Shown piece after piece: positions 9,284 to 17,382 of a stretch of 64,000 nt of DNA (position 1 is its first letter; every line of letters starts with the position of its first letter). The translations under genes and the position numbers were made by a program. Where the stretch lies: contig NZ_SWBM01000001.1 in NCBI RefSeq assembly GCF_005116465.1, positions 1,674,001 through 1,738,000 on the forward strand. The letters are read 5' to 3'. The notes under the pieces are model-generated. The model did no database searches and was not told the DNA's origin. It saw nothing but the letters and a program-made list of their open reading frames with translations. This stretch comes from Robertmurraya kyonggiensis (GTDB taxonomy: Bacteria > Bacillota > Bacilli > Bacillales > Cytobacillaceae).

Positions 9284-9622
9284 TTAAGCTGTTCTATAGG
9301 CTGCCAACACACCCTGAAGCTTTAATGCAAGACCCATGTTCCCTTGAAGCTTTAATTTTCCACTCATAAATGCCTGTGTCCCATTTAAGCTTCCTTCAAC
9401 CATCTTCTCAAAATCCTCGCTTGCCATTTTTAAAATGCAATCAGGTTTTTCATCTCCACCTTCAGCTACATAGCTATTTTCACCTCTTAAAACAATCTGG
9501 TAGGAACCTGATTCCTCACCATGTAGATCAAATTGGTAAACTGCCTCAAGACCATTTAGACGGCTAGGGTCCGCACTCAAAGCTTCATCAATTTCACGAA
9601 AAATTTCTCTTAATTCTGTCAT
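9284..9622 (-). CDS. SCP-2 sterol-binding domain protein
   Basis: 112 residues, a stand-alone SCP-2-like domain (YQFDLHGEESGSYQIVLR, then ADGS-like loop CILKMASEDFEKMVEG and LKLQGNMGLALKLQ at the end). Such domains bind hydrophobic acyl chains or acyl-CoA. Start has AGGAGG 9 bases upstream. It lies at the promoter-proximal side of the dehydrogenase genes and may present lipophilic substrates to the pathway; substrate unknown. Confidence 0.85.
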   Translation of the reverse strand: MTELREIFREIDEALSADPSRLNGLEAVYQFDLHGEESGSYQIVLRGENSYVAEGGDEKPDCILKMASEDFEKMVEGSLNGTQAFMSGKLKLQGNMGLALKLQGVLAAYRTA

Positions 9623-9769
9623 CCTTCATTTCCTCCTCCAATTACATAATTTTTGCTATATATCTCAATCTTAAATTCTGATAATTCAATAATAAATTCC
9701 TAAAAATGTAGGGATTTTTAAAAAGGTTTTTATGTTAGTCCCTAGCTTTGTATGTAAAACAAACAAAAA

Positions 9770-9805
9770 GCTGATCAAAAGACGAGTCGATCCTTTTGAG
9801 TCAGC
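9770..9805 (-). terminator. Rho-independent terminator after the alcohol dehydrogenase gene
   Basis: On the minus strand GCTGACTCAAAAG pairs with CTTTTGATCAGC and is followed by TTTTTGTTTG. Confidence 0.75.
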
Positions 9806-9818
9806 TTCTAAAGTTAAG

Positions 9819-10871
9819 TTATTTAAAACTAGTGATTACGTTGAATCCATAGGTTTTAAAGTTCGTCATGTCATTTAACACATCATTCACATCATCCAAT
9901 GCAATTTCTCTTGAAACAAGAGAACGCGGATTGAGCTTGCCCTGTGCGATTAAGGATAATAACCCATCATACTCCGTTTTTGGGTTTCCGAGACTACCTA
10001 CAATTTCTAACTCCTGAGCAGTTACAGCGTCAATTGGGATTCCCGCAACCCCTGATTCATTGTGGGTCGTTAAGCCAATCTGCACATGACGCCCACCTTT
10101 TCGTAAGGATAAAACGGAATTTAAAATCGTTTCCTGAATGCCTAGAGCTTCAATAGATGCATGCGCTCCACCCTTTGTTATTTCCTTAACAGCTTCGATG
10201 ACATTTTCATTGCTCCCATTAATTGTTGCAACTGCCCCTTCTTTTATCGCCATCTCAAGCTTTGCGTCATCCACATCAACTGCAATCACTTGGGCACCAA
10301 CCGCATTCCCTACTTGAATCGAAGAAAGCCCTACTCCACCAGCACCATGAACGACTAACCAATTTCCAGGTTTAACATTTGCCCGGGCAACACCATGGTA
10401 ACCAGTCATGTATCTGCAGCCAATCGCCGCAGCAGTGACGAAATCTACTTCATCTGGCAATTTTACTAGATTGAAATCTCCATTCGGCACCTTCACATAT
10501 TCTGCATAGGCTCCATCATAACCAAATCCAAATATTTGCAGGTTATCACAGCGATTTGAATGGCCACTTAAACAATTTAAACAATGAGAACATCCTTCAT
10601 GAAAAGGAGTAGTCACTCGATCTCCTGGACGAAAGTTCTTAACCTCATTTCCAACTACCTCTACTACTCCTCCCATTTCATGACCTGGTATGATCGGAAG
10701 CTCAGGTGCCAGTCCTAACCACGCCCAATCCCCCATCCATGCATGCCAGTCACTTCGGCAAACACCGCTGGCCTCAATTTTAATAATTACGTCGTGAGGT
10801 CCTGGCGTTGGATCGGGAACATTGCCGATCCGAAGTGGTTTTCTGTTTTCTATTATTTGTGCAGCTCTCAT
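9819..10871 (-). CDS. Zinc-dependent alcohol dehydrogenase (MDR superfamily)
   Basis: 350 residues. Catalytic zinc ligands C38 (GVCRSDWH) and H64-E65 (GHE); structural zinc Cys at 94, 97, 100 and 108. NAD-binding motif GAGGVGLSSIQ near residue 175, with an acidic residue (VDVDD) after the second strand that favours NAD+ over NADP+. Start has GGGGGAAG upstream. It has its own terminator, so it is transcribed separately from the beta-oxidation genes, but position suggests that it oxidises an alcohol whose acid then enters the ligase step. Confidence 0.92.
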   Translation of the reverse strand: MRAAQIIENRKPLRIGNVPDPTPGPHDVIIKIEASGVCRSDWHAWMGDWAWLGLAPELPIIPGHEMGGVVEVVGNEVKNFRPGDRVTTPFHEGCSHCLNCLSGHSNRCDNLQIFGFGYDGAYAEYVKVPNGDFNLVKLPDEVDFVTAAAIGCRYMTGYHGVARANVKPGNWLVVHGAGGVGLSSIQVGNAVGAQVIAVDVDDAKLEMAIKEGAVATINGSNENVIEAVKEITKGGAHASIEALGIQETILNSVLSLRKGGRHVQIGLTTHNESGVAGIPIDAVTAQELEIVGSLGNPKTEYDGLLSLIAQGKLNPRSLVSREIALDDVNDVLNDMTNFKTYGFNVITSFK

Positions 10872-10990
10872 CTTTCTTCCCCCTTTTTATCCAATATCAA
10901 ACTAGTAAAACATATTCATGTTGCTATATGAAAATGCTTACAAAAAGATACAAAAAGGATTTTCTCAGCAATTACACCCAAAAATAGAGA

Positions 10991-11020
10991 AAGTGCTAAA
11001 TCAATTGTGATTTAGCACTT
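10991..11020 (-). terminator. Terminator of the small membrane protein gene
   Basis: A perfect 12-bp stem, AAGTGCTAAATC/GATTTAGCACTT, followed on the minus strand by TCTCTATTTTT. Confidence 0.75.
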
Positions 11021-11032
11021 AGAAGTATAGAT

Positions 11033-11254
11033 TTAATTTAAAGTTTCTTCTCGAGTAGCAACACGTTCTTTATACCATAGTTGAATATGAGTAAAAATAG
11101 CGAACAAGAAAAAGAAATTCATTGCCCAAACGCTAACGAACGGCGCCATTCCTCCAAATTCGATTGTGTAGTAGCCCTTAAGAAGCATCACAATGTATGA
11201 TTCTAAAAATACGAGCAAAAATCCCCCAATTCCTGCAACAGTCATTCGAATCAT
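11033..11254 (-). CDS. Small two-helix membrane protein of unknown function
   Basis: 73 residues from the ATG at 11254, which has GGGAGGAGG upstream. Two hydrophobic segments are visible (VAGIGGFLLVFLESYIVML and FVSVWAMNFFFLFAIFTHI), with a short charged C-terminal tail (ERVATREE). I do not recognise a family. It stands alone with its own terminator. Confidence 0.7.
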   Translation of the reverse strand: MIRMTVAGIGGFLLVFLESYIVMLLKGYYTIEFGGMAPFVSVWAMNFFFLFAIFTHIQLWYKERVATREETLN

Positions 11255-11450
11255 GAACAATCCTCCTCCCACTTCGTTCATATTTTTGTAAAATATTTAT
11301 TACGATACTGTGAAATATATATAAAACTAAAGATTAATTTTGTTTAATGTGATATCATATGTATCTTTATTCAGAATTATATATCGTATATTCGAATAAT
11401 ACAATTAAAAGGTTTTCAGAAAACGCAAATAGGGCTTTCGAATCATAAAG

Positions 11451-11480
11451 CAGGACACTAACGAAGTTGTTAGTGTCCTG
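11451..11480. terminator. Terminator of the Asn/Asp-rich lipoprotein gene
   Basis: Perfect 12-bp inverted repeat CAGGACACTAAC/GTTAGTGTCCTG with a 6-base loop, followed by short T tracts on both strands. Confidence 0.75.
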
Positions 11481-11489
11481 TTTTATAAC

Positions 11490-11846
11490 TTAGCTTCCGC
11501 TCCTCATCGTACCACGCGTACCAGTCGGTTCATTTGTTCGCCCATTCGTCCCAGGATCAATGCCGTTAGAGCCTCGGTTATTATCAATTAAATCAGTATT
11601 GAAATCGCGATCCACATTATCATTTCTACGATAATTATTATCATTGTTATCAAATCGCACCGGTTCAAATCCGTCATTGTCTCGATTATCGAAGATCCCG
11701 TTATCCTGGCGATCATAGCGAACCGGACTGTAATTCACATCGTTATCATCATCGTTATTCATTCTGTTATTATCGACACCACAAGCGCCGAGTATTCCCA
11801 ATGACAAAGTAGCTGAAACCGCAGTTAGAAGAAGCTTTTTATTCAT
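11490..11846 (-). CDS. Asn/Asp-rich putative lipoprotein
   Basis: 118 residues. N-terminal signal peptide with a lipobox (LSLGILGACG), so the mature protein would be lipid-anchored at the Cys. The mature part is dominated by Asn, Asp and Arg and holds a diverged internal repeat (SPVRYDRQDNGIFDN and EPVRFDNNDNNYRRN). SD AGGAGG. It follows the 124-residue membrane protein gene by 18 bases, probably as one operon. No function is assigned; such acidic, low-complexity lipoproteins often belong to the spore or cell surface, but that is a guess. Confidence 0.75.
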   Translation of the reverse strand: MNKKLLLTAVSATLSLGILGACGVDNNRMNNDDDNDVNYSPVRYDRQDNGIFDNRDNDGFEPVRFDNNDNNYRRNDNVDRDFNTDLIDNNRGSNGIDPGTNGRTNEPTGTRGTMRSGS

Positions 11847-11864
11847 GTGGTACCTCCTGCAATT

Positions 11865-12239
11865 TTAGTGTTGTTCTTTATTCTCTGTATGAGCCTTTGA
11901 ACTACTTGGGGTACTCGTACTATTTGTTTCTTCTTTTGGTGTATCTTTAATCGCCTGAGAGAATTCCTCTGCGATTTCAGCAGCAAATTGCTGATTTACT
12001 GGAAAGTTCATGCCACTCGGCCTTCCGTTTTGGGGCTTAAATAGAGCAGATTTCGCCTTATTCATCAAATCCCCGTTGGAGTTTCGGCGGAACATATATG
12101 CTAATGCAGCTACAGCTCCACTAACCGCGACTAGCATCCAGTTTGATTTTCCTCTACCACTTTTTTTCGTCATAGCACGAAGCATTCTTTTTCCGTCCAT
12201 GCTTTTTGAAAAAAATTTGGCCAATTGATTGCCATTCAT
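11865..12239 (-). CDS. Unknown protein with one membrane segment
   Basis: 124 residues. A basic N-terminus (SMDGKRMLRAMTKKSGRGK) precedes one hydrophobic segment (MLVAVSGAVAALAYMF). The tail is low-complexity and rich in Thr, Ser and Glu. Start has GAGGAGGAAG upstream. First gene of a probable two-gene operon with the Asn/Asp-rich lipoprotein. Family not recognised. Confidence 0.7.
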   Translation of the reverse strand: MNGNQLAKFFSKSMDGKRMLRAMTKKSGRGKSNWMLVAVSGAVAALAYMFRRNSNGDLMNKAKSALFKPQNGRPSGMNFPVNQQFAAEIAEEFSQAIKDTPKEETNSTSTPSSSKAHTENKEQH

Positions 12240-12412
12240 TTAACTTCCTCCTCAAACAAAGGGTCAAACAGTAAATCTTTCTCGAGAGAAATCATTCTCT
12301 CTCGTTTAGATTGATTTGCAACCATGTTTTTTATGTAAATTAGCTTTTTTATTATTTTCCATTCATAGCAAGATCATTTTTCGTGAACATTAAAAAGGAG
12401 AGAAAAAGGGCA

Positions 12413-12439
12413 AAAAAAAAGCTGCAAGTAGCAGCTTTT
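12413..12439 (-). terminator. Terminator of the metallophosphoesterase gene
   Basis: GCTGC-N5-GCAGC stem followed by nine T on the minus strand. Confidence 0.75.
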
Positions 12440-13286
12440 AAATAACCGAACGTATCTCTTTACTTGTTGCCTTAGCGAGTCCAATTCCATGAATGGTAAT
12501 TTCCGGTCGGCTTCCAACTCGAATATTTACACCCGTTTGTCCTAGGCCTTCACTAATATAGAATGGTTTATCATCATGTCTCTGTAATCCTTTAATCATG
12601 TTCATACGGACAAGCTTCCCCATTTTAACGAGATGATAAGCTTTCGGATAGCAAATTTGGCCACCGTGAAAATGACCTGCTAATAAATAGTCAAAATGAT
12701 ACTTCTTCATATGCAGGACTAAATTTGGGTCATGTGTTAACACCAGATTATAGCCTTCTTTTAGACCTTTATAGGACATTTCAAGATTGCTTCGTTTTGT
12801 GCTAAAATCATCAATCCCAATTATATTAACTTGTGTTCCATGAATAAAAATTCCTATATTTTCGTTTCTCATAACTCTACAATTATATTGTTCGAGCGTT
12901 TGTGTTAACTTGCTTAGATTTTTACCTTTTAACACATAATCATGATTCCCAAGCACAGCATATATTCCATAAGCTGGATTTAGTTGGTTCAAAATTTCTA
13001 AATAAGGAATTAATTTTGGAATCGTTCGTTTTCTATCTAAAAAATCACCAGTAAGAGCAATCATGTCAATTGGTTCATCCTTCAATTTCTCATAAAGCTC
13101 ATCAGGTGTTATTGAAATGTTTTCTAAATGCAAATCGGATAAATGCAATATTTTCAGTGTTGGCTGATGCATTTCAGTTTGATTGATTTCAATTTTATTA
13201 ATCGCAATATCTTTAGTATTGCGGTATGCTTTCTTGAAAAAATAAACAATGATAATAAGCAATGCACTTATGAATAATAGTTTCAA
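12438..13286 (-). CDS. Membrane-anchored metallophosphoesterase
   Basis: 282 residues. An N-terminal hydrophobic anchor (LLFISALLIIIVYFF) is followed by the calcineurin-like five-block signature: HLSDLHLEN, TGDFLDRK, AVLGNHDY, THDP, and AGHFHGGQI. These residues bind two metal ions for phosphoester hydrolysis. The TTG start is supported by AAGGAGTG 8 bases upstream. It resembles the YkuE/YpbG type of phosphodiesterases, several of which act on lipid phosphoesters; the substrate here is unknown. Confidence 0.88.
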   Translation of the reverse strand: MKLLFISALLIIIVYFFKKAYRNTKDIAINKIEINQTEMHQPTLKILHLSDLHLENISITPDELYEKLKDEPIDMIALTGDFLDRKRTIPKLIPYLEILNQLNPAYGIYAVLGNHDYVLKGKNLSKLTQTLEQYNCRVMRNENIGIFIHGTQVNIIGIDDFSTKRSNLEMSYKGLKEGYNLVLTHDPNLVLHMKKYHFDYLLAGHFHGGQICYPKAYHLVKMGKLVRMNMIKGLQRHDDKPFYISEGLGQTGVNIRVGSRPEITIHGIGLAKATSKEIRSVI

Positions 13287-13365
13287 TTACATCACTCCTT
13301 CTCCCAAAAATTATACAGGAAATAGAAATGAATACTGCCGGTAATTCATGGAATACGACCAGAAA

Positions 13366-13396
13366 AGAAAAACACTATTCTTTTCAAATAGTGTTT
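13366..13396 (-). terminator. Terminator after the YdjO-like gene
   Basis: AAACACTATT/AATAGTGTTT stem with TTTTCTTTTC following on the minus strand. Confidence 0.7.
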
Positions 13397-13415
13397 GTAC
13401 GTTTTCTTTATGTGT

Positions 13416-13616
13416 TTAGAAGTGTTTTCCAGGATTATTAATGACTTCAAGAACCCTCGTTGTCTGCTCCATTTCACTTTTGCAGATAGGACATGTTGGG
13501 GTTTCACTGCTTTTAAAATTATCTCGAACCCAAGCATTGCAATCTTCTGATTTACAAACCCAAATCTTTGTTTCTTCTGTAACGATTTCTTCTTGATTTC
13601 TTCTACCAAAACCCAT
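13416..13616 (-). CDS. YdjO-like zinc-ribbon protein
   Basis: 66 residues from the ATG at 13616 (a longer reading to 13724 lacks support). Two CxxC-type pairs, WVCKSEDCNAWVR and PTCPICKSEM, form a probable zinc ribbon. The pattern of CNAWVRDNF followed by S-T-P-x-CPIC matches my recollection of the cold-inducible YdjO family of bacilli. SD TGGGAG. Its exact role is not known to me. Confidence 0.7.
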   Translation of the reverse strand: MGFGRRNQEEIVTEETKIWVCKSEDCNAWVRDNFKSSETPTCPICKSEMEQTTRVLEVINNPGKHF

Positions 13617-13935
13617 TCTATCCACTCCCAATTGTGATATATATAGACCCTTTTGACGACGATAAGCAACGGGAAAAGTATCTAAAAATAAAAAAATCAC
13701 TATTATAAAAAGCTCCAAAAACACATGTAACTTTTTATAATACGTGAATTACAAATAATATGCAATATCTATTATTAGAATACCACATTTTTGTCAAAAT
13801 GTATAGCACTTCACAAGAATTGGGATTTAAAACTGAAATTTTCTAAGAAAACTTTTTAGTTGAATAGTGGTACAGGCCACCCCCTCTGAATAAAATGGGT
13901 ACAAGTTGTCATTTGTTATGAGGAGGCCACTTTTC

Positions 13936-14559
13936 ATGGGGATATTCATCAGTTATGTTTTTCTTGGGCTGTCACTCGCTGCTCCTATTGGACCGGTGAA
14001 TGCAGCCCAAATGGACAAAGGAATCAAACATGGATTCCTCAATGCCTGGATACTAGGACTGGGCTCAGTACTTGCCGATTTGTTCTATATGTTTGCAGTT
14101 TTTTTAGGACTTGCCCAATTTATAGAAATCCCGATCGTAAAAGCTTTTTTGTGGTTATTCGGCTTTTTTGTTTTGGTGTATACAGGCTTCGAAGGTTTAA
14201 TAGGAGCAAGGAATATCATCTTTTCTAACAAGCGCGAAAGTGAATCCTTATCCAAATCTTTTTTCACTGGGTTTCTTATGTCCATTTCCAATCCATTAAC
14301 GATCCTTTTTTGGCTTGGAATTTACGGTTCTGTTTTAGCAAAAACATCAACTATGTATGATAAGGAGCAATTACTGATTTACAGTTGTGCGATTATATTG
14401 GGACTGGTCATCTGGGATATTACAATGGCCTTTGTTGCTAGCAGTGCCAGAAGATTATTAACGACCAAATTGTTAACCTCTATTACTATCGCATCCTCAA
14501 TTTCACTTATTGGCTTTGGGATTTATTTTGGATACGAAGCCATTAAAGTACTATTTTAA
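13936..14559 (+). CDS. LysE/RhtB family amino-acid exporter
   Basis: 207 residues from ATG 13936, which has AGGAGG 9 bases upstream (two upstream in-frame ATGs lack it). Six hydrophobic segments and the N-terminal motif GLSLAAPIGPVNAA-M-D-G typical of LysE translocators, with SNPLTILFWLG in the middle. It likely exports an amino acid or similar metabolite through the cytoplasmic membrane; the substrate cannot be read. Confidence 0.87.
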   Translation: MGIFISYVFLGLSLAAPIGPVNAAQMDKGIKHGFLNAWILGLGSVLADLFYMFAVFLGLAQFIEIPIVKAFLWLFGFFVLVYTGFEGLIGARNIIFSNKRESESLSKSFFTGFLMSISNPLTILFWLGIYGSVLAKTSTMYDKEQLLIYSCAIILGLVIWDITMAFVASSARRLLTTKLLTSITIASSISLIGFGIYFGYEAIKVLF

Positions 14560-14633
14560 GACTTCAGGGTTTTACTCGGGTAAATTGTAGGGTAAAATAT
14601 GAGTGGCTTTATATAATAGAGAGGATGAACAAA

Positions 14634-14927
14634 ATGGAGATTACAGATCACACACTAGAACTAATCGAAGATCCATTTGGCATATTATCAGGAAATCGTT
14701 TTGAGTTTTTCTTACATATAGAAGTGCCAGAAGATGATGAACTTTTTTCAGAAAAAGGATTAAAAGTAAAAGTATTAATAATAGAAGATGAGAATGGAAT
14801 CCATATGTCTCATTATCATATTATCGAAAATACAACAGAAAAAGTTTTAGATTTAGAACTTGAGGAAGACGAGGAACAATTAATTCTAGATTATTGCCGT
14901 GAACAGCTAAAAGAGGACCAAGAATAA
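14634..14927 (+). CDS. Small acidic protein, possibly DUF6509
   Basis: 97 residues from ATG 14634 (GAGAGG about 9 bases upstream). Very acidic; the opening DPFGILSGNRFEFFL and the VPEDDELFSEKGL block recall the DUF6509 family of bacilli, from memory only. No signal peptide or membrane segment. Converges with the next gene at a shared terminator. Confidence 0.7.
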   Translation: MEITDHTLELIEDPFGILSGNRFEFFLHIEVPEDDELFSEKGLKVKVLIIEDENGIHMSHYHIIENTTEKVLDLELEEDEEQLILDYCREQLKEDQE

Positions 14928-14950
14928 AAGAGCCAAGGCTCTTTTATTCT
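14921..14950. terminator. Shared bidirectional terminator
   Basis: A perfect 14-bp stem (AGAATAAAAGAGCC/GGCTCTTTTATTCT) with a 2-base loop spans the stop codons of both convergent genes, so each gene's last codons form one arm. Confidence 0.8.
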
Positions 14951-15345
14951 TGAATATTCTTTCCTTCTTCAATAATATGGTACATCAAATGCGCAAGATG
15001 ATGAATTGGACCATATTCTTCTTCCTCTTGATCTACTTCTACCTCATCCTGAAACTCCAAATCATTTAAATGTAGTGCCGCGAACTGGTAGAAATCCTTA
15101 AGTTCGAAAGCATAGCAGCCACTTGGCTCTTCCTGCTCATCCTCATAATGTAGAACAAGATAAGATTCTACACCTTCATTATTAACAGCATCAAAATAAA
15201 CAAAGAAGCCAACATTCGTATCTAACTCGAATAAATGTCTCGTGCCACCCTCTGTAACCGTTGAAAAATCTTCTTCTGATAATTTTTGTACATTCATGGA
15301 ATCTACTTGATCTTCTTTGTGGAAATTAACCGTGAAAGCTTTCAT
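14944..15345 (-). CDS. Unknown acidic cytosolic protein
   Basis: 133 residues from ATG 15345, with AAGGAG upstream. A hydrophilic, acidic protein (EFQDEVEVDQEEEEYG stretch) ending in a His-rich helix (PIHHLAHLMYHIIEEG). No membrane segment or known motif. Family not recognised. Confidence 0.65.
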   Translation of the reverse strand: MKAFTVNFHKEDQVDSMNVQKLSEEDFSTVTEGGTRHLFELDTNVGFFVYFDAVNNEGVESYLVLHYEDEQEEPSGCYAFELKDFYQFAALHLNDLEFQDEVEVDQEEEEYGPIHHLAHLMYHIIEEGKNIQE

Positions 15346-15441
15346 TATCGACAACTCCTTATAAATAATCACTAACAAACATACCATAACTTAGATAAAG
15401 TTCCTAGAATTCTACATTTGGAGTATTTTTAAAGAATTTTA

Positions 15442-15468
15442 AAAGGAGCCCAGTAATTTGGACTCCTT
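15442..15468 (-). terminator. Terminator of the cold-shock gene
   Basis: AAGGAGTCC/GGGCTCCTT imperfect stem followed by TTAAAATTC on the minus strand. Confidence 0.6.
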
Positions 15469-15480
15469 CATATTTTACTG

Positions 15481-15681
15481 TTATGCCTTATTCACATTAA
15501 CAGCTTGTGGTCCGCGTTGACCTTCTTCAATGTCGAAAGTAACTTCTTGACCTTCTTCAAGGGTTTTAAACCCTTCTGTTTGGATAGCTGAGTAGTGTAC
15601 AAAAACATCTTCTCCACCCTCAACTTCAATAAATCCAAAACCTTTTTCTGAGTTAAACCATTTTACTTTACCAGTTGCCAT
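15481..15681 (-). CDS. Cold-shock domain protein (CspA/CspB family)
   Basis: 66 residues, the canonical length. RNP1 KGFGFIEV and RNP2 VFVHYSAI are intact, with the N-terminal [11 protein letters not shown]. An RNA chaperone that melts secondary structure in mRNA. SD AGGAGG. Upstream lies 330 bp of non-coding DNA, room for the long structured 5' leader common in csp genes. Confidence 0.95.
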   Translation of the reverse strand: MATGKVKWFNSEKGFGFIEVEGGEDVFVHYSAIQTEGFKTLEEGQEVTFDIEEGQRGPQAVNVNKA

Positions 15682-15788
15682 TCATAATCCTCCTAAAAAT
15701 CGAAAACATTTGATGATACCTATGTATCACATCTATAGTTTGCCAAAAATTTAACTTTTAAATCATTTTTTCACTATTTTTTTATAAA

Positions 15789-15984
15789 AAGGCTCTTTTC
15801 GCAAAGATTGTTGCTTTTAGATAATAATTAATTCAATGAATAGCAATATTTTATCTTAAAAACAGTGACAGCTAGCGAAAAGTGCCGTGCAAAAATCATA
15901 TGTAGCACTGAACCATGTAGGTAGTGTAAATGTCGGCTTTGGGACATTTACGAAAAAAACAACAATCAAAAAGAAAACAGCGCA
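15789..15984. repeat. Non-coding element flanked by imperfect inverted repeats
   Basis: Part of the 331-bp gap between the cold-shock gene and folD. The 27-base ends starting GCTCTTTTCGC near 15791 and, inverted, GCTGTTTTC near 15982 match at 20 positions, including GATTGTTG. Inside, GTAAATGTC (15926-15934) pairs with GACATTTAC (15943-15951). It may be a small palindromic repeat element or part of the csp leader. No ORF is seen. Confidence 0.45.
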
Positions 15985-16012
15985 TAAAAAAATGAAGGCT
16001 TATGGTTTTATA

Positions 16013-16855
16013 TTAACTTAAAGTTCTTTCTGCAGCATCCACAGTATGTTTCAACAGCATTGAAATAGTCACCGGTCCTACACCACCAGGAACTGGTGTA
16101 ATTGCTGCTGCTTTTTCATAACAGCTATTATATTCTACATCTCCGACATTTCCTGGATTATAACCAGCGTCCAGTACAACAGCACCTTCCTTCAACCAAT
16201 CTCCCTTAATGAATTCAGGCTTTCCAACCGCAGCTACAACAATATCTGCTTGTCGTAATAACTCTGGCAGGTTATTTGTATAAGAATGGCATGTCGTAAC
16301 AGTCGCGTTTCTATTCAGAAGAAGCGCTGAAACAGGCTTACCTAAAATCGGACTTCTTCCAACGACAACTGCATGTTTGCCTTGTAATTGAATGTTATAA
16401 TAATCAATAATGTTTAAAATGGCAGCAGGTGTGCAGGAAGGATATAATCCAAAACCTAATGCTGTTTGCCCGTATCCCCAGCTTGTTACACCGTCAACAT
16501 CTTTCTCAAGCGCGATCGCTTCAAATGCCTTACGTTCATCAATCTGTGAAGGTACTGGGTGTTGCAGTAAAATTCCATGAACAGTAGTGTCATTGTTTAA
16601 TTCATAAATGGTATGAAGCAACTCTTCTGTAGTTGTTTCTTTAGGAAGATGAATTTTTTGCGACTTAATCCCTAATCGTTCGCAAGCATTCCCTTTCATT
16701 TTCACATATGTAGCTGAAGAAGGATCATCACCAACTAAAATCGTAACTAAGCTCGGTGTCACTCCATTTGCTTTTAAAGCTTCAATTCTTGGCTTTAGTT
16801 CCTCTCTGATGTGTGTTGAAACCTTTTGTCCGTCTAAAATAATCTTGTTATCCAT
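16013..16855 (-). CDS. folD: Bifunctional methylene-THF dehydrogenase/methenyl-THF cyclohydrolase
   Basis: 280 residues from ATG 16855 with GGGAGGT upstream. Catalytic YVKMKGNACERLGI (Tyr and Lys), GILLQHPVP, DVDG, VVGRSPILGKPVSALL (NADP site) and the C-terminal TPVPGGVGPVTISMLL. It interconverts 5,10-methylene-THF and 10-formyl-THF in the cytosol, supplying purine synthesis. It stands alone rather than in a nusB-xseA setting, and a ZTP riboswitch covers its leader, so expression should rise when the purine intermediate ZMP/ZTP accumulates because 10-formyl-THF is short. Confidence 0.97.
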   Translation of the reverse strand: MDNKIILDGQKVSTHIREELKPRIEALKANGVTPSLVTILVGDDPSSATYVKMKGNACERLGIKSQKIHLPKETTTEELLHTIYELNNDTTVHGILLQHPVPSQIDERKAFEAIALEKDVDGVTSWGYGQTALGFGLYPSCTPAAILNIIDYYNIQLQGKHAVVVGRSPILGKPVSALLLNRNATVTTCHSYTNNLPELLRQADIVVAAVGKPEFIKGDWLKEGAVVLDAGYNPGNVGDVEYNSCYEKAAAITPVPGGVGPVTISMLLKHTVDAAERTLS

Positions 16856-16895
16856 GTATATACCTCCCCTGAGATAAATCATTATTGCTTTCTAT

Positions 16896-16974
16896 TCGCC
16901 CAGACGACCGGCTATACATAGACGTAGCTCCACTGTGGTTTATTCCACGCTTGTCGTCAGTTACTACGTACTCA
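16896..16974 (-). promoter_or_regulatory. ZTP (pfl) riboswitch upstream of folD
   Basis: Read on the minus strand: CGTAG, then AACTGACG, a hairpin GTGGAATAAACCAC, GTGGAGCTACG closing the first stem, then GCCGGTCGTCTGGGCG. This order, especially ACTGACG plus the downstream C-x-GGTCGTCTGGGC block, is the ZTP aptamer consensus, and folD is a classic target. The aptamer ends about 25 bases before the SD. No intrinsic terminator follows, so control of translation initiation is more likely than attenuation. Confidence 0.92.
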
Positions 16975-16985
16975 TTTCCACCACT

Positions 16986-17013
16986 ATTATAGCAAAAAAC
17001 ACATATAATTCAA
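16986..17013 (-). promoter_or_regulatory. Sigma-A promoter of the folD leader
   Basis: Minus strand TTGAAT (17008-17013), 16-base spacer, TATAAT (16986-16991). The start site would fall near 16979, just upstream of the ZTP aptamer. Confidence 0.75.
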
Positions 17014-17120
17014 TGTGATATCTATCTGAACGTTCGTTAATTTCATATTAGTATGTCCAAATATGAAATTGTATATGTTATTGATAATTTTACGAAAAAG
17101 ACATTTTATTCACATCGCTT

Positions 17121-17364
17121 AATTTGACCTTCGAAAGGTGGTGAATCCACTTTAGCGGAAAAATTCCATTTATTTTGAAAAAAGAATGGTTATTAGGTGA
17201 AATAGAAGGAGATTTTCCGCTAATTGACCTAATAGCCCTTAAAATCATAAAAAATATTTATCTTAACCGGAAAATTTTCGCTTATTTATAGAGAAATAGG
17301 TGAATTTCTTGATTTAGCCGGAATTTTTTCGCCTATTTTTTAATGCAACAAATTTATCACCCAA
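17121..17364 (+). repeat. Dispersed ~245-bp repeat, copy 2
   Basis: Lies in the ~990-bp non-coding region between folD and glpD. Collinear with copies 1 and 3: TTAGCGGAAAAATTCC near 17152, the GGAGATTTTCCGCTAATTGACC block near 17210, TTAACCGGAAAATTTTCGC near 17263 and TTAGCCGGAATTTTTTCGCC near 17324. Confidence 0.8.
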
Positions 17365-17382
17365 CTTTAACGGATCCTAAAT

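Noticed and set aside
13346-13669. A 107-codon minus-strand frame overlapping the YdjO-like gene
   Set aside because: It is in another frame of a gene with a zinc-ribbon pattern and SD; its own product is Lys-rich and unrecognisable.
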